NCBI GenBank assembly: GCA_964462515.1 | Contig: CAYWXK010000030.1 | Location: 1 to 48,563, forward strand | Source of the DNA: CAYWXK01 sp964462515 | GTDB taxonomy: Bacteria; Planctomycetota; Phycisphaerae; Sedimentisphaerales; Anaerobacaceae | Reading direction: 5' to 3' | DNA: 48,563 nt | Part shown: piece after piece, positions 26,461 through 34,692 of the stretch | Layout of the letters: each line of letters begins with the position of its first letter | How positions within the stretch are numbered: position 1 is the first letter of the stretch | Notes under the pieces: model-generated | Told to the model about the DNA's origin: nothing | Seen by the model: only the letters and a program-made list of their open reading frames with translations | Database searches by the model: none | Program-made: the position numbers and the translations under genes

Positions 26461-27495
26461 ATGAAAAACCAGACATTTATCAAAGCGGTCGTGTGTTGCT
26501 CGCTCGTTGTCCTGGCTGTATCTTCAGTTCAGGGCGCGGAACAGACGTCCTCGTCCAGCAGAGGCCGATTCGGACTGTACGGCGACTGGGACATCAAGAT
26601 CAAGTTCGGCGAGCGGGATATGCAGTCGATTCTGGCGTTTTCCAGGGACCAAGAAGGTAATCTGACCGGACAGTGGATTAGTTTCTGGGGGGTCGGCGAA
26701 CTAAAAGACGTTAAGTTCGAGGAAGGCAACCTCAGCTTCACCCAGACCTATCGATTCGGCGAGAATGAATCCACCTCGAAGTTCGCCGGAAAAATCGAAG
26801 AGGGCAAGCTTACAGGGACTCTAACCGGTGACAGGGGCGAGTCCGCGGTCGAGGGCAAGCGTAGCCTGCGAATGCCCAGGGCCGTCGGGATTTGGGATAT
26901 GAAGTTCAAGATGGGCGATAGGGAATATACTTCAACACTTGTCGTCAAGGCCGACAAGGAAGGCAAGCTCACAGCCGAAATGAAGAGCGAGCGGGTCGAG
27001 CATATCATCTCAGACGTCCAGTACGAACAAGGGCAACTGACCTTCAAAAGAAAAACTAAGATGGACGACCGTGAGTGGGAATCGACATTTGAGGGAAGCA
27101 TCGACCGGCAGACTGATACGCTCTCCGGCGTGGTCAAGTCCGACCGTGGAGAAGCCACGGTCGAGGGAAAACGGATCGGAACTGCTCTTATCGGCACATG
27201 GGATCTTGAAGTGGTGTCCGAGCGAGGCACTCGCAGGCAACGATTGAAAGTCAACCCGGACCTGAGCGCCTTATACGGGGCGACGCTCATTAAAGAGGTC
27301 AATCTCGACGGCGACAAAGTGAGCTTCAAAACCGTCCTCGAATTCGGCGACCAAAAGTATGAAATGGACTTTGCAGGGAAAATAGCCGAATCAAAGCTCA
27401 CCGGCGAACTAAAAACAACCCGCGGAACTTCAAAGATTACAGGCAAGAAGGTTGTCCGCACATTTGGAAGGCGCGGCAGCGGCACTACACAGTAA
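26461..27495 (+). CDS. Secreted protein with three repeated beta-rich units
   Basis: 344 aa; AAGGA stands 7 bases before the ATG. Signal peptide at residues 1-25 (cut after VQGA). Three homologous units follow at about 37-135, 141-238 and 243-331. Each starts with 'G-WD' (YGDWDIKIKFGER, VGIWDMKFKMGDR, IGTWDLEVVSERG), has a central 'kdv.fe.g.lsF' block, and ends with 'fsGki.egkLtG....rGes.veGkR'. This looks like a lipocalin-like or small beta-barrel fold used three times. Related single units are common in secreted proteins of PVC bacteria; a binding role is possible but not shown. It is a single-gene unit with its own promoter and terminator, and is GC-richer than its surroundings by eye. Confidence 0.75.
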   Translation: MKNQTFIKAVVCCSLVVLAVSSVQGAEQTSSSSRGRFGLYGDWDIKIKFGERDMQSILAFSRDQEGNLTGQWISFWGVGELKDVKFEEGNLSFTQTYRFGENESTSKFAGKIEEGKLTGTLTGDRGESAVEGKRSLRMPRAVGIWDMKFKMGDREYTSTLVVKADKEGKLTAEMKSERVEHIISDVQYEQGQLTFKRKTKMDDREWESTFEGSIDRQTDTLSGVVKSDRGEATVEGKRIGTALIGTWDLEVVSERGTRRQRLKVNPDLSALYGATLIKEVNLDGDKVSFKTVLEFGDQKYEMDFAGKIAESKLTGELKTTRGTSKITGKKVVRTFGRRGSGTTQ

Positions 27496-27512
27496 ACCAA
27501 GCATATTCTATC

Positions 27513-27547
27513 GAGCCTGCCGAACCTATCTTCGGCAGGCTCTTTCT
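27513..27547 (+). terminator. Rho-independent terminator
   Basis: A perfect 12-bp stem GAGCCTGCCGAA / TTCGGCAGGCTC with a 6-base loop, followed by TTTCTCTATCTTT. It ends the transcript of the gene at 26461 and may also help separate it from the converging ABC genes. Confidence 0.85.
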
Positions 27548-27596
27548 CTATCTTTATCCTTACCGCCCGTCATCTGCAAGAGCATTCGGCACGGTG

Positions 27597-28415
27597 CTAT
27601 TCGATGTTAAAGCGAGCGATTGTGCCGTGTTTTAGATTATAACGGTAAACCCTAATAAAGAATACGTAGGTCACTAAAAGATAGGCACAAGATAAAGCCA
27701 AACCGATGCAAAGGTATACAATAAGTCTGTTGGAAAATAAGCCACGTGCAAGTATATCTCTCATGCTTTCGAAAACATAAGAGGCGGGAATTACTCTGGA
27801 GAAAATCCGCAAGAAATTAGGCAAATTAGAAACCGGATAAAAAACTCCGGAAAACACAGAAAGCACCATAGGAATAGGCCAGCCGATCCATTCGGCAGCA
27901 GGCCCTAATCGGAAAATGAGCGCTGATACGAAAATGCCCATCGCCATGCCAAAAATAAAAAGTATCAAAAGAAAGGGAAGAAGAAACAAGCCGATTCTAA
28001 AGATATTATAGCCGAAACACAGGCCAGCAATTAATAGCATAAGCAAAAGACCGCAGACGCCCATGGCGATGCTTGTCACCACTAAACCGGATATATATTC
28101 GTTTATTTTAAGCGGCGAAGCAAAATAGTTTATAAAATTTCGCGACCAGATATCTTCCAAAAAAGTGGTCATAATGCCATGCTCGATGCGGGTGGTAAAT
28201 CCCCAAAGAATAATAGCGCCCAAGATGATATTAACGAAACTGAAAGTATCTCTGCCCAGGCTGCCAAGGTACTTGGTGATAAAGCCCCATAGAACCACGT
28301 CTATTATTATCCACAAAAACATGCTCACCAGCCTGGTGGGATTACTTTTTATCAGAAAAACCTGGCGTATAAAAACGGCGTAAATTCTTGAAATGCTCAT
28401 ATATCGATCTTTCAT
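27597..28415 (-). CDS. ABC-2 type exporter permease
   Basis: 272 aa with six hydrophobic segments and the ABC-2 layout: a cytoplasmic start (SRIYAVFIRQVFLIKSNP), a paired first membrane unit (WIIIDVVLWGFI), the loop FLEDIWSRNFINYFASPLKI, and the late motif GVFYPVSNLPNFLRIFSRVIPASY typical of DrrB/NodJ-like permeases. It forms a transporter with the ATPase encoded 16 bases upstream. The cargo is unknown; members of the group export polysaccharides, lipids or drugs. An ATG at residue 6 is an alternative start. Confidence 0.9.
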   Translation of the reverse strand: MKDRYMSISRIYAVFIRQVFLIKSNPTRLVSMFLWIIIDVVLWGFITKYLGSLGRDTFSFVNIILGAIILWGFTTRIEHGIMTTFLEDIWSRNFINYFASPLKINEYISGLVVTSIAMGVCGLLLMLLIAGLCFGYNIFRIGLFLLPFLLILFIFGMAMGIFVSALIFRLGPAAEWIGWPIPMVLSVFSGVFYPVSNLPNFLRIFSRVIPASYVFESMRDILARGLFSNRLIVYLCIGLALSCAYLLVTYVFFIRVYRYNLKHGTIARFNIE

Positions 28416-28431
28416 AGGTTCGGCGACCTTA

Positions 28432-29169
28432 CTACAGGAATGAAAGGGGTTCTCTGGCTGCGCTTATGAACAATTCTTCCAAATCCTTTTTCCCGTGTTC
28501 GGCCGGCAGGGTTCGCGGATTGCCGCTGAGCAATATCTTGCCATGTGAAAGAAATAGAACCCGGTCGCAGACGGCCTCGATCTCGTACATATTATGCGAA
28601 GTCCACAAGACAGTTGTTTGCGTTTCCGCCACCCAATTTTTTATTCTTTCGCGTATAAAATTGGCAACGCTTGGATCCAAAGAGGCGGTCGGTTCGTCAA
28701 GCAGCAGTAATAATGGTTCGTTAATCAGAGCTTTTGCCAAATTAAGGCGGGTCAGCTCACCTGAAGAAAGCAAACCCGCCTTGGTCTTCGCAAAGGCATC
28801 CAAATCAAAATCACGCAGAAGAAATTTAATTTTTTCTTTCAGATTCAGGACCTGGTACAGCATGCCAAAAACATACAGGTTTTGGCTCACGGTGAGATTA
28901 CCAGGCATCTGGGCATAAACTGCCGCAAAATTCATTTGTTTTACAATTTCAGTGCGGTGTTCCTTTAAATTCTTGCCAAGGATTTCTATTGAGCCATAGG
29001 TGGGTTCAAGGATTCCCAAAATCATATTAATCGTGGTCGTTTTTCCGGCGCCGTTCGGCCCAAGCAGACCGACTATTTCACCCGGCTTTACGGCAAATGT
29101 AATATTATCTACTGCTCTGAATGAGCCGTATTCTTTAACGAGCCCAACGACTTTTAAGGTTTCATTCAT
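28432..29169 (-). CDS. ABC exporter ATP-binding protein
   Basis: 245 aa. Walker A GLLGPNGAGKTTTIN (residues 34-48), signature LLSSGELTRLNLA (LSSGE at 134-138, a variant of LSGGQ), Walker B LLLLLDEPTASLD (Asp158, Glu159) and switch His192 in WTSHN. All ATPase residues are present. A Q-loop glutamine is visible in YAQMPGNLTV. It belongs to the ABC-2 partner group (DrrA/NodI-like) and is the first gene of the two-gene unit. No regulator is next to it. Confidence 0.95.
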   Translation of the reverse strand: MNETLKVVGLVKEYGSFRAVDNITFAVKPGEIVGLLGPNGAGKTTTINMILGILEPTYGSIEILGKNLKEHRTEIVKQMNFAAVYAQMPGNLTVSQNLYVFGMLYQVLNLKEKIKFLLRDFDLDAFAKTKAGLLSSGELTRLNLAKALINEPLLLLLDEPTASLDPSVANFIRERIKNWVAETQTTVLWTSHNMYEIEAVCDRVLFLSHGKILLSGNPRTLPAEHGKKDLEELFISAAREPLSFL

Positions 29170-29422
29170 AACCTAACCAGCCAATTAATGTTCCTAATAA
29201 TAACTTTGTTTACGATTTGGTGACATTTATTTGTTGAAGTTTCGCGTTTTGAATTTTAATTTTTACCTTTCAGTTTTACAAGTAAGGTGTTGGCGGTAGT
29301 CGATAAATACACGCGTAAGTGTTTTCGAATTGAAGTTGACACGTCGATTACCTGTTGACTTCGTCCAAGGTGCGGTGCAGCCTCTGACCAGCGAGAATTT
29401 GTAAAGAGAGATTCTTTGCATA
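29170..29422. other. Intergenic region between the ABC genes and the GH5-GH43 gene
   Basis: Minus-strand ORFs here lack protein character. No clear promoter was found. Confidence 0.3.
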
Positions 29423-29650
29423 TTGGCGGCGGGTTTACAGGGGCGTGAGGACATTGTTTTCGCGTGGCCCATAGCGTACTATGATTACTGGATGGCAGGC
29501 AGGAATGGTCTTTTTTCCACAAAGGACTTGAAGACCATGAACCGCATTAGTGACCAGTTTGTTGCACCGACTTGGGTGCGTAATGGATCAGCATTCAAGG
29601 TACCCGAGGCAGCCGTTGATGCGCTAAACATTGTGGAGGTTCGAAAATGA
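29423..29650 (+). pseudogene. Short ORF overlapping the GH5-GH43 start; possible gene remnant
   Basis: 75 codons from a TTG. The stretch VFAWPIAYYDYWMAGRNG to VPEAAVDALNIVEVRK has natural amino-acid composition but no recognised family. Its TGA overlaps the ATG of the next gene (ATGA at 29647-29650), as in translationally coupled genes. There is no good ribosome site for the TTG and the upstream frame is closed, so it may be the tail of a lost gene. Confidence 0.3.
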
Positions 29651-31575
29651 TGACTGAGTCTAAGATGATAAGAATGATTGCATGGAGTGTTGCTGGGTGT
29701 ATCTCGCTGTTTGGAATGGCCAGCCGGCTTTCGGCGGAATCCGCAGGTCCTGCCATAAAATGGTCTGAAGAAAAGGCATGGGAATGGTACGCGAAGCAGC
29801 CTTGGCTTTTCGGCTGCAATTTTCTGCCCAGTACCGCCGTGAACGACACCGAAATGTGGCAAGCTGAGACATTTGATCCTCAAACCATAGACCGCGAACT
29901 GGCCTGGGCAGAAGGGCTCGGCTACAACTCTTGCAGGGTCTTCATCCAATACATCGTTTGGAAACAGGACCACAAAGGCTTCAATAATCGCTTCGACCAG
30001 TTACTGTCGATCGCCGAAAAACATAAGATCAGCGTGATACCGATTCCCTTCGATGATTGCGCCTTCGATGCCGGTCGAGACCCCTATCCCGGAAAGCAGG
30101 ACGACCCGGTGCCGGGGACATCCAACGCCCGCTGGGTGCCGAGCCCCGGGCTGAAGCTGGTTACGGATAAATCCGCCTGGCCCGATCTCGAGAAGTATGT
30201 AAAGGACATAGTTGGAAGATACAGAAACGACAAGCGCATAGTGCTTTGGGACCTGTATAACGAGCCGGGCAACTCCGGGATGGGCAACAAGAGCCTGCCT
30301 CTGGTCCAGGCGGTGTTCGATTGGGCGCGCCAAGCCAAACCCTCTCAGCCTTTGACCATCGGCGTATGGGGCGGGCCAAAGGAGATCAGCGATAAGCAGA
30401 TCGAGCTCTCGGATGTGATCAGTTTCCATTTCTACGGCAACTATGATGGTATGAAGAATCGCATCGCCGATCTCAAAAAGCTCAATCGCCCGGTCATCTG
30501 CACCGAATGGATGGCGCGGACGCTGGGCAGCAAGTATGAGACAGAACTGCCTCTGTTCAAGCAGGAGAAAGTCGGCTGCTATAACTGGGGGCTGGTCAAC
30601 GGCCGCACCCAGTGCCAGTATCCCTGGGGCTCGCCGAAGGATGCACCCGAGCCGCAAGTGTGGTTCCACGATCTGCTGCGCCGGGATGGCTCGCCAAAGA
30701 ATCCTGACGAGATCGCGTTCATCCGCAAGTTCACCGCTGCGCCCAGCGTGAATCGTCTCAAGCCGCTGTTCGATTATCCCCTGCGCGACACCAGCGTTTG
30801 CCTCGGACCTGACGGCACGTATTACCTCACGGGCACCACCGGCCATCCGACTTGGTGGAAAACAAATCAAGGTATCCGCATGTGGAAATCCAGGGATATG
30901 AAGACGTGGGAGCCGATGGGGCTTGTCTGGTCGTTCGATAAAGACATGACCTGGCAGAAAAAGCAGGGAGAGAATCAGGCTATCTGGGCGCCGGAGATTC
31001 ACTACTTCGACAAAACATTCTGGATCGCCTACTGCGTGAACTACCATGGCACCGGCATATTCAAGAGCTCCACCGGTACACCAGAGGGACCCTATGTGGA
31101 TATCAAACCCGACGGACCGCTTACCGGCGAGATAGATGCTTCACTCTTCCGCGATGATGACGGCAAGGTATACTTCGTCTACCAGAACGGCAAGATCGCG
31201 CGCATGAAAGACGATATGAGCGGTTTGGCCGAGGAGCCCAAGTTCCTGAAACCGGCCAATGCCGGCCACGTTGGCTTTGAGGGGGCGTTCATCTTCAAGG
31301 CGAACAACCGCTTTTACCTGTCTTGCGCGGACTTCATCGATGGCCGCTACCACTGCTACGTCGCCAGTTCCAAATATCTCTACGGTCCCTACGGAGACCG
31401 CTACCTGGCGGTCCCGCATGGCGGGCACAATGTGTTCTTCAAGGACGCGAAGGGGCAGTGGTGGAGCACGTTCTTCGGCAACGACGGAGATGCCCCGTTC
31501 AAGGAAAGATCCGGTCTTCTGCGAATTGAGTTCGGCGACGACGGTGAACCCCGTCCTTTGGTGATCACACCGTAG
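29647..31575 (+). CDS. Two-domain glycoside hydrolase: GH5-like barrel fused to GH43
   Basis: 642 aa from ATG 29647 (a second ATG follows at once); GGAGG lies 7 bases upstream. Signal peptide at residues 1-30. Residues about 35-365 form a clan GH-A TIM barrel with acid/base Glu206 in WDLYNEPGNS and nucleophile Glu287 in ICTEWMAR. Residues about 370-642 are a five-bladed GH43 domain: Asp381 (PLRDTSV), Asp497 (GEIDASLF) and acid Glu545 (GFEGAF), the base, pKa-tuning and acid residues. Both sites look intact, so one chain may cleave a backbone (mannan- or glucan-like) and remove arabinose or xylose side groups. Substrates are inferred from family habits only. Confidence 0.88.
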   Translation: MMTESKMIRMIAWSVAGCISLFGMASRLSAESAGPAIKWSEEKAWEWYAKQPWLFGCNFLPSTAVNDTEMWQAETFDPQTIDRELAWAEGLGYNSCRVFIQYIVWKQDHKGFNNRFDQLLSIAEKHKISVIPIPFDDCAFDAGRDPYPGKQDDPVPGTSNARWVPSPGLKLVTDKSAWPDLEKYVKDIVGRYRNDKRIVLWDLYNEPGNSGMGNKSLPLVQAVFDWARQAKPSQPLTIGVWGGPKEISDKQIELSDVISFHFYGNYDGMKNRIADLKKLNRPVICTEWMARTLGSKYETELPLFKQEKVGCYNWGLVNGRTQCQYPWGSPKDAPEPQVWFHDLLRRDGSPKNPDEIAFIRKFTAAPSVNRLKPLFDYPLRDTSVCLGPDGTYYLTGTTGHPTWWKTNQGIRMWKSRDMKTWEPMGLVWSFDKDMTWQKKQGENQAIWAPEIHYFDKTFWIAYCVNYHGTGIFKSSTGTPEGPYVDIKPDGPLTGEIDASLFRDDDGKVYFVYQNGKIARMKDDMSGLAEEPKFLKPANAGHVGFEGAFIFKANNRFYLSCADFIDGRYHCYVASSKYLYGPYGDRYLAVPHGGHNVFFKDAKGQWWSTFFGNDGDAPFKERSGLLRIEFGDDGEPRPLVITP

Positions 31576-31608
31576 CCCATCCGTTAGTAATCACTTCAGA
31601 AGAAACGC

Positions 31609-31806
31609 ATGCTTATCGTAAAAAGATTATCCGTTTTCGCTTGTCTTTGTGGGGTCAGCGGCGGCGAGATTCCGATCGAGGAGCAGACCTCGGCTTGCGA
31701 TTTTTACGACAACGAAATCCGCGACGTCTGGGACAACTTCATCGAGGTAGACATGTCGCATCACAACATCCGCGTAACCAGAATGACAAGAACAGTCGGA
31801 GTCTAA
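31609..31806 (+). pseudogene. Deletion scar: leader fused to a beta-helix fragment
   Basis: 65 codons. The first ~18 residues (MLIVKRLSVFACLCGVSG) look like a signal peptide start. From residue 30 the text ACDFYDNEIRDVWDNFIEVD and SHHNIRVTR matches a turn of a right-handed beta-helix protein of the kind with 'N.I.d..ddgIe.D....NirV.rN'. A gene of several hundred codons would have lost nearly all of its body. The ORF is too short to fold as either domain. Confidence 0.5.
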
Positions 31807-31882
31807 GGAACACGAGCACTGGTCATTGAATCCGTTGGTCTCCTAGGAATTTACCAACCGGAAGAGCGTAATAACAGCAAAA

Positions 31883-32004
31883 GGATATATAAAACGGTTG
31901 CGTTTTTTATGTTTTTAGTAACTCATTGATAAAGAAAGACTTATAGAATCAGAATTTTTGCTGAATTGGCAGATAACGGGTTGTGTGGTTGTATTATGGT
32001 TGTA
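31883..32004 (+). repeat. Dispersed repeat A, copy 3, interrupted by the group II intron
   Basis: Starts GGATATATAAAACGGTTGC and ends TATGGTTGTA, exactly where the intron begins. The downstream block of the repeat (GAATACAAAGTATGCC, TAAATGA) reappears at 32699-32720, behind the intron, just as it follows copy 1 at 10118-10140. The intron thus seems to sit inside the repeat. Confidence 0.72.
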
Positions 32005-32005
32005 G

Positions 32006-32650
32006 GTGCGCCACGAAAGCTGATGTGGACAAGCTGGCTAATCCAGCCTGGCCAAAGGCTAACCACCAGGCCAGAACAGAACTTTGCACGTAGGGCGGTG
32101 ACAAACTGCGTGGAGCCAAAGGAATGGTGAATTGTCAGCCATAACGAAAGTGAAGGTTTGAAGCTCCGAAATCGGAAACAATCGCATAGGGCCAAGGTGT
32201 CTACAAGCCTGAAGCCAGTATCGCTACATACGTTAATAGGTGAGTATGACAGCGGCGTGCCGGAGTCTAAGACCATAGCAGGTAATTCAACTGTTCACAT
32301 CGGAACGTGGGAGAGCCATATCGTTCCCGACACAGGCTTCCAACAAGCCGAAGAGGCAAGGCGGGGGTATGGCGATATGGCAGTCGGACTAACTCATAGT
32401 AGAGATGTAGATGGGGCAATGCCCATCGAGTCCCGAGAGCCCGGGACACTCGAAGGGGTTAGCAGCAAAACGTAGAGGGATGAGTAGCGTATGCCATACA
32501 CTGAGATGGATAACGTAACGCTTACAAAATTAGCCCTCATATCTCAACGGTAACTTATACACTCTGTTGCCCGTTGAGTGAGTTTTGCTGAAGAGCCGGA
32601 TGAGGGAAATCTTCACGTCCGGTTCCGTGAGGGGCGTGAAGCTCTCTTAC
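32006..32650 (+). ncRNA. ORF-less group II intron
   Basis: It starts with the canonical GTGCG (GTGCGCCACGAAAG). About 590 bases of structured sequence (domains I-IV) are followed by an unmistakable domain V at 32593-32625. There is no room for a reverse transcriptase: domain IV holds no protein, and the 105-codon ORF inside is intron RNA. Splicing would need a maturase from elsewhere, or the copy is dead. The 3' end is not certain. A hairpin with GTGAG and CTCTTAC arms ending at 32650 has the AY-type end; comparison with repeat copy 1 says the intron ends before about 32675. No bulged branch-point A was recognised. Confidence 0.75.
32593..32625 (+). ncRNA. Group II intron domain V (catalytic hairpin)
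   Basis: GAGCCGGA pairs with TCCGGTTC, with the typical G-U pair of the AGC triad, a two-base CG bulge on the 3' side and a short upper stem GAGG/TCTT closed by a GAAA tetraloop. This 33-nt layout is the diagnostic core of group II introns. Confidence 0.85.
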
Positions 32651-32716
32651 AAGGCAGAATATTGTGGCACTCCTCAATCGAAAGAGAGGAGTAACGGAGA
32701 ATACAAAGTATGCCTA

Positions 32717-32816
32717 AATGAGAGGGCTTCACGTCTACTCGACGTGCTAAAACGATTTTAAGCCTTTAGAATCTGTTCGGAAAATCTTGTGCTTTAAAAG
32801 TATCGATTGTTAATCC
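32717..32816 (+). repeat. Dispersed repeat B, copy 2
   Basis: ATGAGAGGGCTTCACGTCTA, then AAGCCTTTAGAATCTGTTC followed by GGAAAATC, aligns with 15846-15945. It directly follows the tail of repeat A copy 3. Confidence 0.65.
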
Positions 32817-32943
32817 AAAGCCCTAACCTGTGCCATTTTTACTGACGGCAAACAATCCGCGCCTTGCTGTACATCCTCCCGGAATCGAGCAAAGCAGGTC
32901 TCAATAAACTGTCCCCACGGTTTCAGTAGCGATGTCTCCGTGG
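32810..32943 (-). pseudogene. Possible short coding remnant
   Basis: The minus-strand frame reads TSLLKPWGQFIETCFARFRE then DVQQGADCLPSVKMAQV and stops at 32810. It is closed upstream by a stop and has no start codon or ribosome site. The composition looks protein-like, but no family is recognised. It could be the tail of a lost gene or transposase. Confidence 0.25.
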
Positions 32944-32996
32944 CTTATACACTCATTCATAGAATCGCATTATTCTTAGGTCTATGAGTGCCCGAA

Positions 32997-34649
32997 CTAA
33001 TTAGGGGCTATTTCTTGGCGCGTTACGATGGGAACATAGCCGACCTCAAGTCCCTTCGGTGGTATCACGAGCAGAGCCGGGTCGAGTGTTGCCAGAGTTC
33101 CGCTGCTGGGGGGAGCCATGTAGTCGCTGTCGATCGGCCAGGTTGCATGGATTTTTTCAACAAAGGATTGCAGTTTCTTCTTCTTGTCGTCACTCCAATC
33201 ATATTGCTGGAAGGACGGCTGATCGACAAAACGATACCAGGAATAGGTGACCATGGAGCCGTCGGCGAGATTGACCGTGAACGGTCCGCGCACCGGACCG
33301 GGATTACTCCAGGCGCCGCCGGTAGGAGAGATGTAGGGACTACCAGGACTTGCCAGTTTGAACTCCTTTGAGAGGAGTCGTGTCTCCTCGGGCAGTTCCG
33401 CGGCGGATACAGCGACACGCTTATCCCCGACATGTTTAAAATACTGCGGGAAAACGCCATTGGGGCTGATAAGGCTGTTGTACCACTCCAGGCCCCATAT
33501 ATTGGCTTCGAACACCTTGGTGTTAAGGACCTTGTCAACACCCGTGATTATCTTACCGGCCTGATCGAAACGCGTCGTACGCGTCTCTAACGTGGATTTC
33601 CAAGCACCACTATCGTTGAACCTCCCGGAGCATGCCGGGCCTCCGTCCCGCCACGACTTGAAGGCGTCATAAAGAGCCGCCCTGGAGTAATACGTCACAT
33701 CTTGTACCAGCAGGGTTCTTCCTCGGTCGTCTACCGGGAACTGCAACTTAGGTATCTTCGAATAAACAACACCTTGTGCGTCTTTGGCCTCGAAGCAAGG
33801 CACGGTGTTGATCTCCATTGCGCCACCGCCCATCTCTCCCGGCCGAGCGTCGAGTCCCCGCCCGTAGATAAAGGGATAATTGAATAACTTGCCGATCTTG
33901 CTCCAGGTTTCCGGGATATAATAAGCAATCGGCCCTTTGAAGTTGGACGCACTTAGGAAACAGGTCCAACTCTGGTCCCCGGTGGGCGGCTCCCCCGCGG
34001 TGGGTTCGGTAAAGGGTAAGGCCATGTAAGTGTATCCCAGGAACTTGCCGTTGGGATTCCCCTCGAAAGGCAGTGCGTCCGGTGGGATAAGCAAGCGGTT
34101 GCTCAGTTGGGCGATGCCCAATCGATTGTCCGGCAAGGCTTTGTCGCTATAGAAAAACGACCAACCGGGTGATCCAACCTCATAGTCGTAACATTGCGGA
34201 GTGGCATTCATGCTGAATTTAGGCGGCCCATATCGGAATCGATTGCCCGCCCAATAGCCCAGGCCGCCCTCCACAGTTTGAAAGACGCTGTCCCAGGTTG
34301 GCCCCCGCTCCGGCCAGTTGTCTCTGGCAAGCGTACCTACTGGAGCGAGCGGGGTATCTTTGTTATCGGAGTTGTCCGGTGTGATCCACGCGCTGGGCAA
34401 GCCAATCTGAAAGTCGGCAATCGGTTTGGCAATCAGCGGCCAGACAGCAGAATAAAATCCCATGCCTGCACTGTAGTTGGCACGAGTCGGCGGTCGGGAC
34501 ACACTGTAACTAATGTATCCATGAAGACCTCGGGAATGCGCTGTAACAACCCCTGCTTTTGCATCCTCTTTGCTGGTTGCGTTTTCTTTACCTTCACACG
34601 TCCGGGGTAGGATCATAAGAGTAAGGATAATGAGTAATGATTCTTTCAT
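32997..34649 (-). CDS. Secreted protein of unknown family in the degradation operon
   Basis: 550 aa from the ATG at 34649, which has GGGAG 7 bases upstream; the frame reaches to 34700, but that start would overlap the GH27 gene and lacks a ribosome site. Signal peptide at residues 1-19 (SLLIILTLMILPRTCEG). No catalytic domain I know is visible. It is aromatic-rich with many Gly/Pro turns, e.g. SAGMGFYSAVWPLIAKP, GLGYWAGNRFRYGPPKFS, NATPQCYDYEVGSPGWSFFY and ISPNGVFPQYFKHVGD. Such composition suits a large beta-structured enzyme or glycan-binding protein. It is the last gene of the operon, 43 bases after GH27, so a role on the same polysaccharide is inferred. A new enzyme family is possible. 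Confidence 0.8.
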   Translation of the reverse strand: MKESLLIILTLMILPRTCEGKENATSKEDAKAGVVTAHSRGLHGYISYSVSRPPTRANYSAGMGFYSAVWPLIAKPIADFQIGLPSAWITPDNSDNKDTPLAPVGTLARDNWPERGPTWDSVFQTVEGGLGYWAGNRFRYGPPKFSMNATPQCYDYEVGSPGWSFFYSDKALPDNRLGIAQLSNRLLIPPDALPFEGNPNGKFLGYTYMALPFTEPTAGEPPTGDQSWTCFLSASNFKGPIAYYIPETWSKIGKLFNYPFIYGRGLDARPGEMGGGAMEINTVPCFEAKDAQGVVYSKIPKLQFPVDDRGRTLLVQDVTYYSRAALYDAFKSWRDGGPACSGRFNDSGAWKSTLETRTTRFDQAGKIITGVDKVLNTKVFEANIWGLEWYNSLISPNGVFPQYFKHVGDKRVAVSAAELPEETRLLSKEFKLASPGSPYISPTGGAWSNPGPVRGPFTVNLADGSMVTYSWYRFVDQPSFQQYDWSDDKKKKLQSFVEKIHATWPIDSDYMAPPSSGTLATLDPALLVIPPKGLEVGYVPIVTRQEIAPN

Positions 34650-34692
34650 AGTGATCTCCCATTCTAATGGATGAAAGTGGACAACCCTGTCT

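Noticed and set aside
26748..27500. 250-codon minus-strand ORF
   Set aside because: Mirrors the three repeat units of the secreted protein on the other strand and has low-complexity Ser/Pro/Val composition.
30001..31047. 348-codon minus-strand ORF
   Set aside because: Antisense to the GH5-GH43 gene, whose motifs are intact; it is a by-product of GC-rich codons and has no family features.
32158..32475. 105-codon plus-strand ORF
   Set aside because: Lies within the structured part of the group II intron; no protein character.
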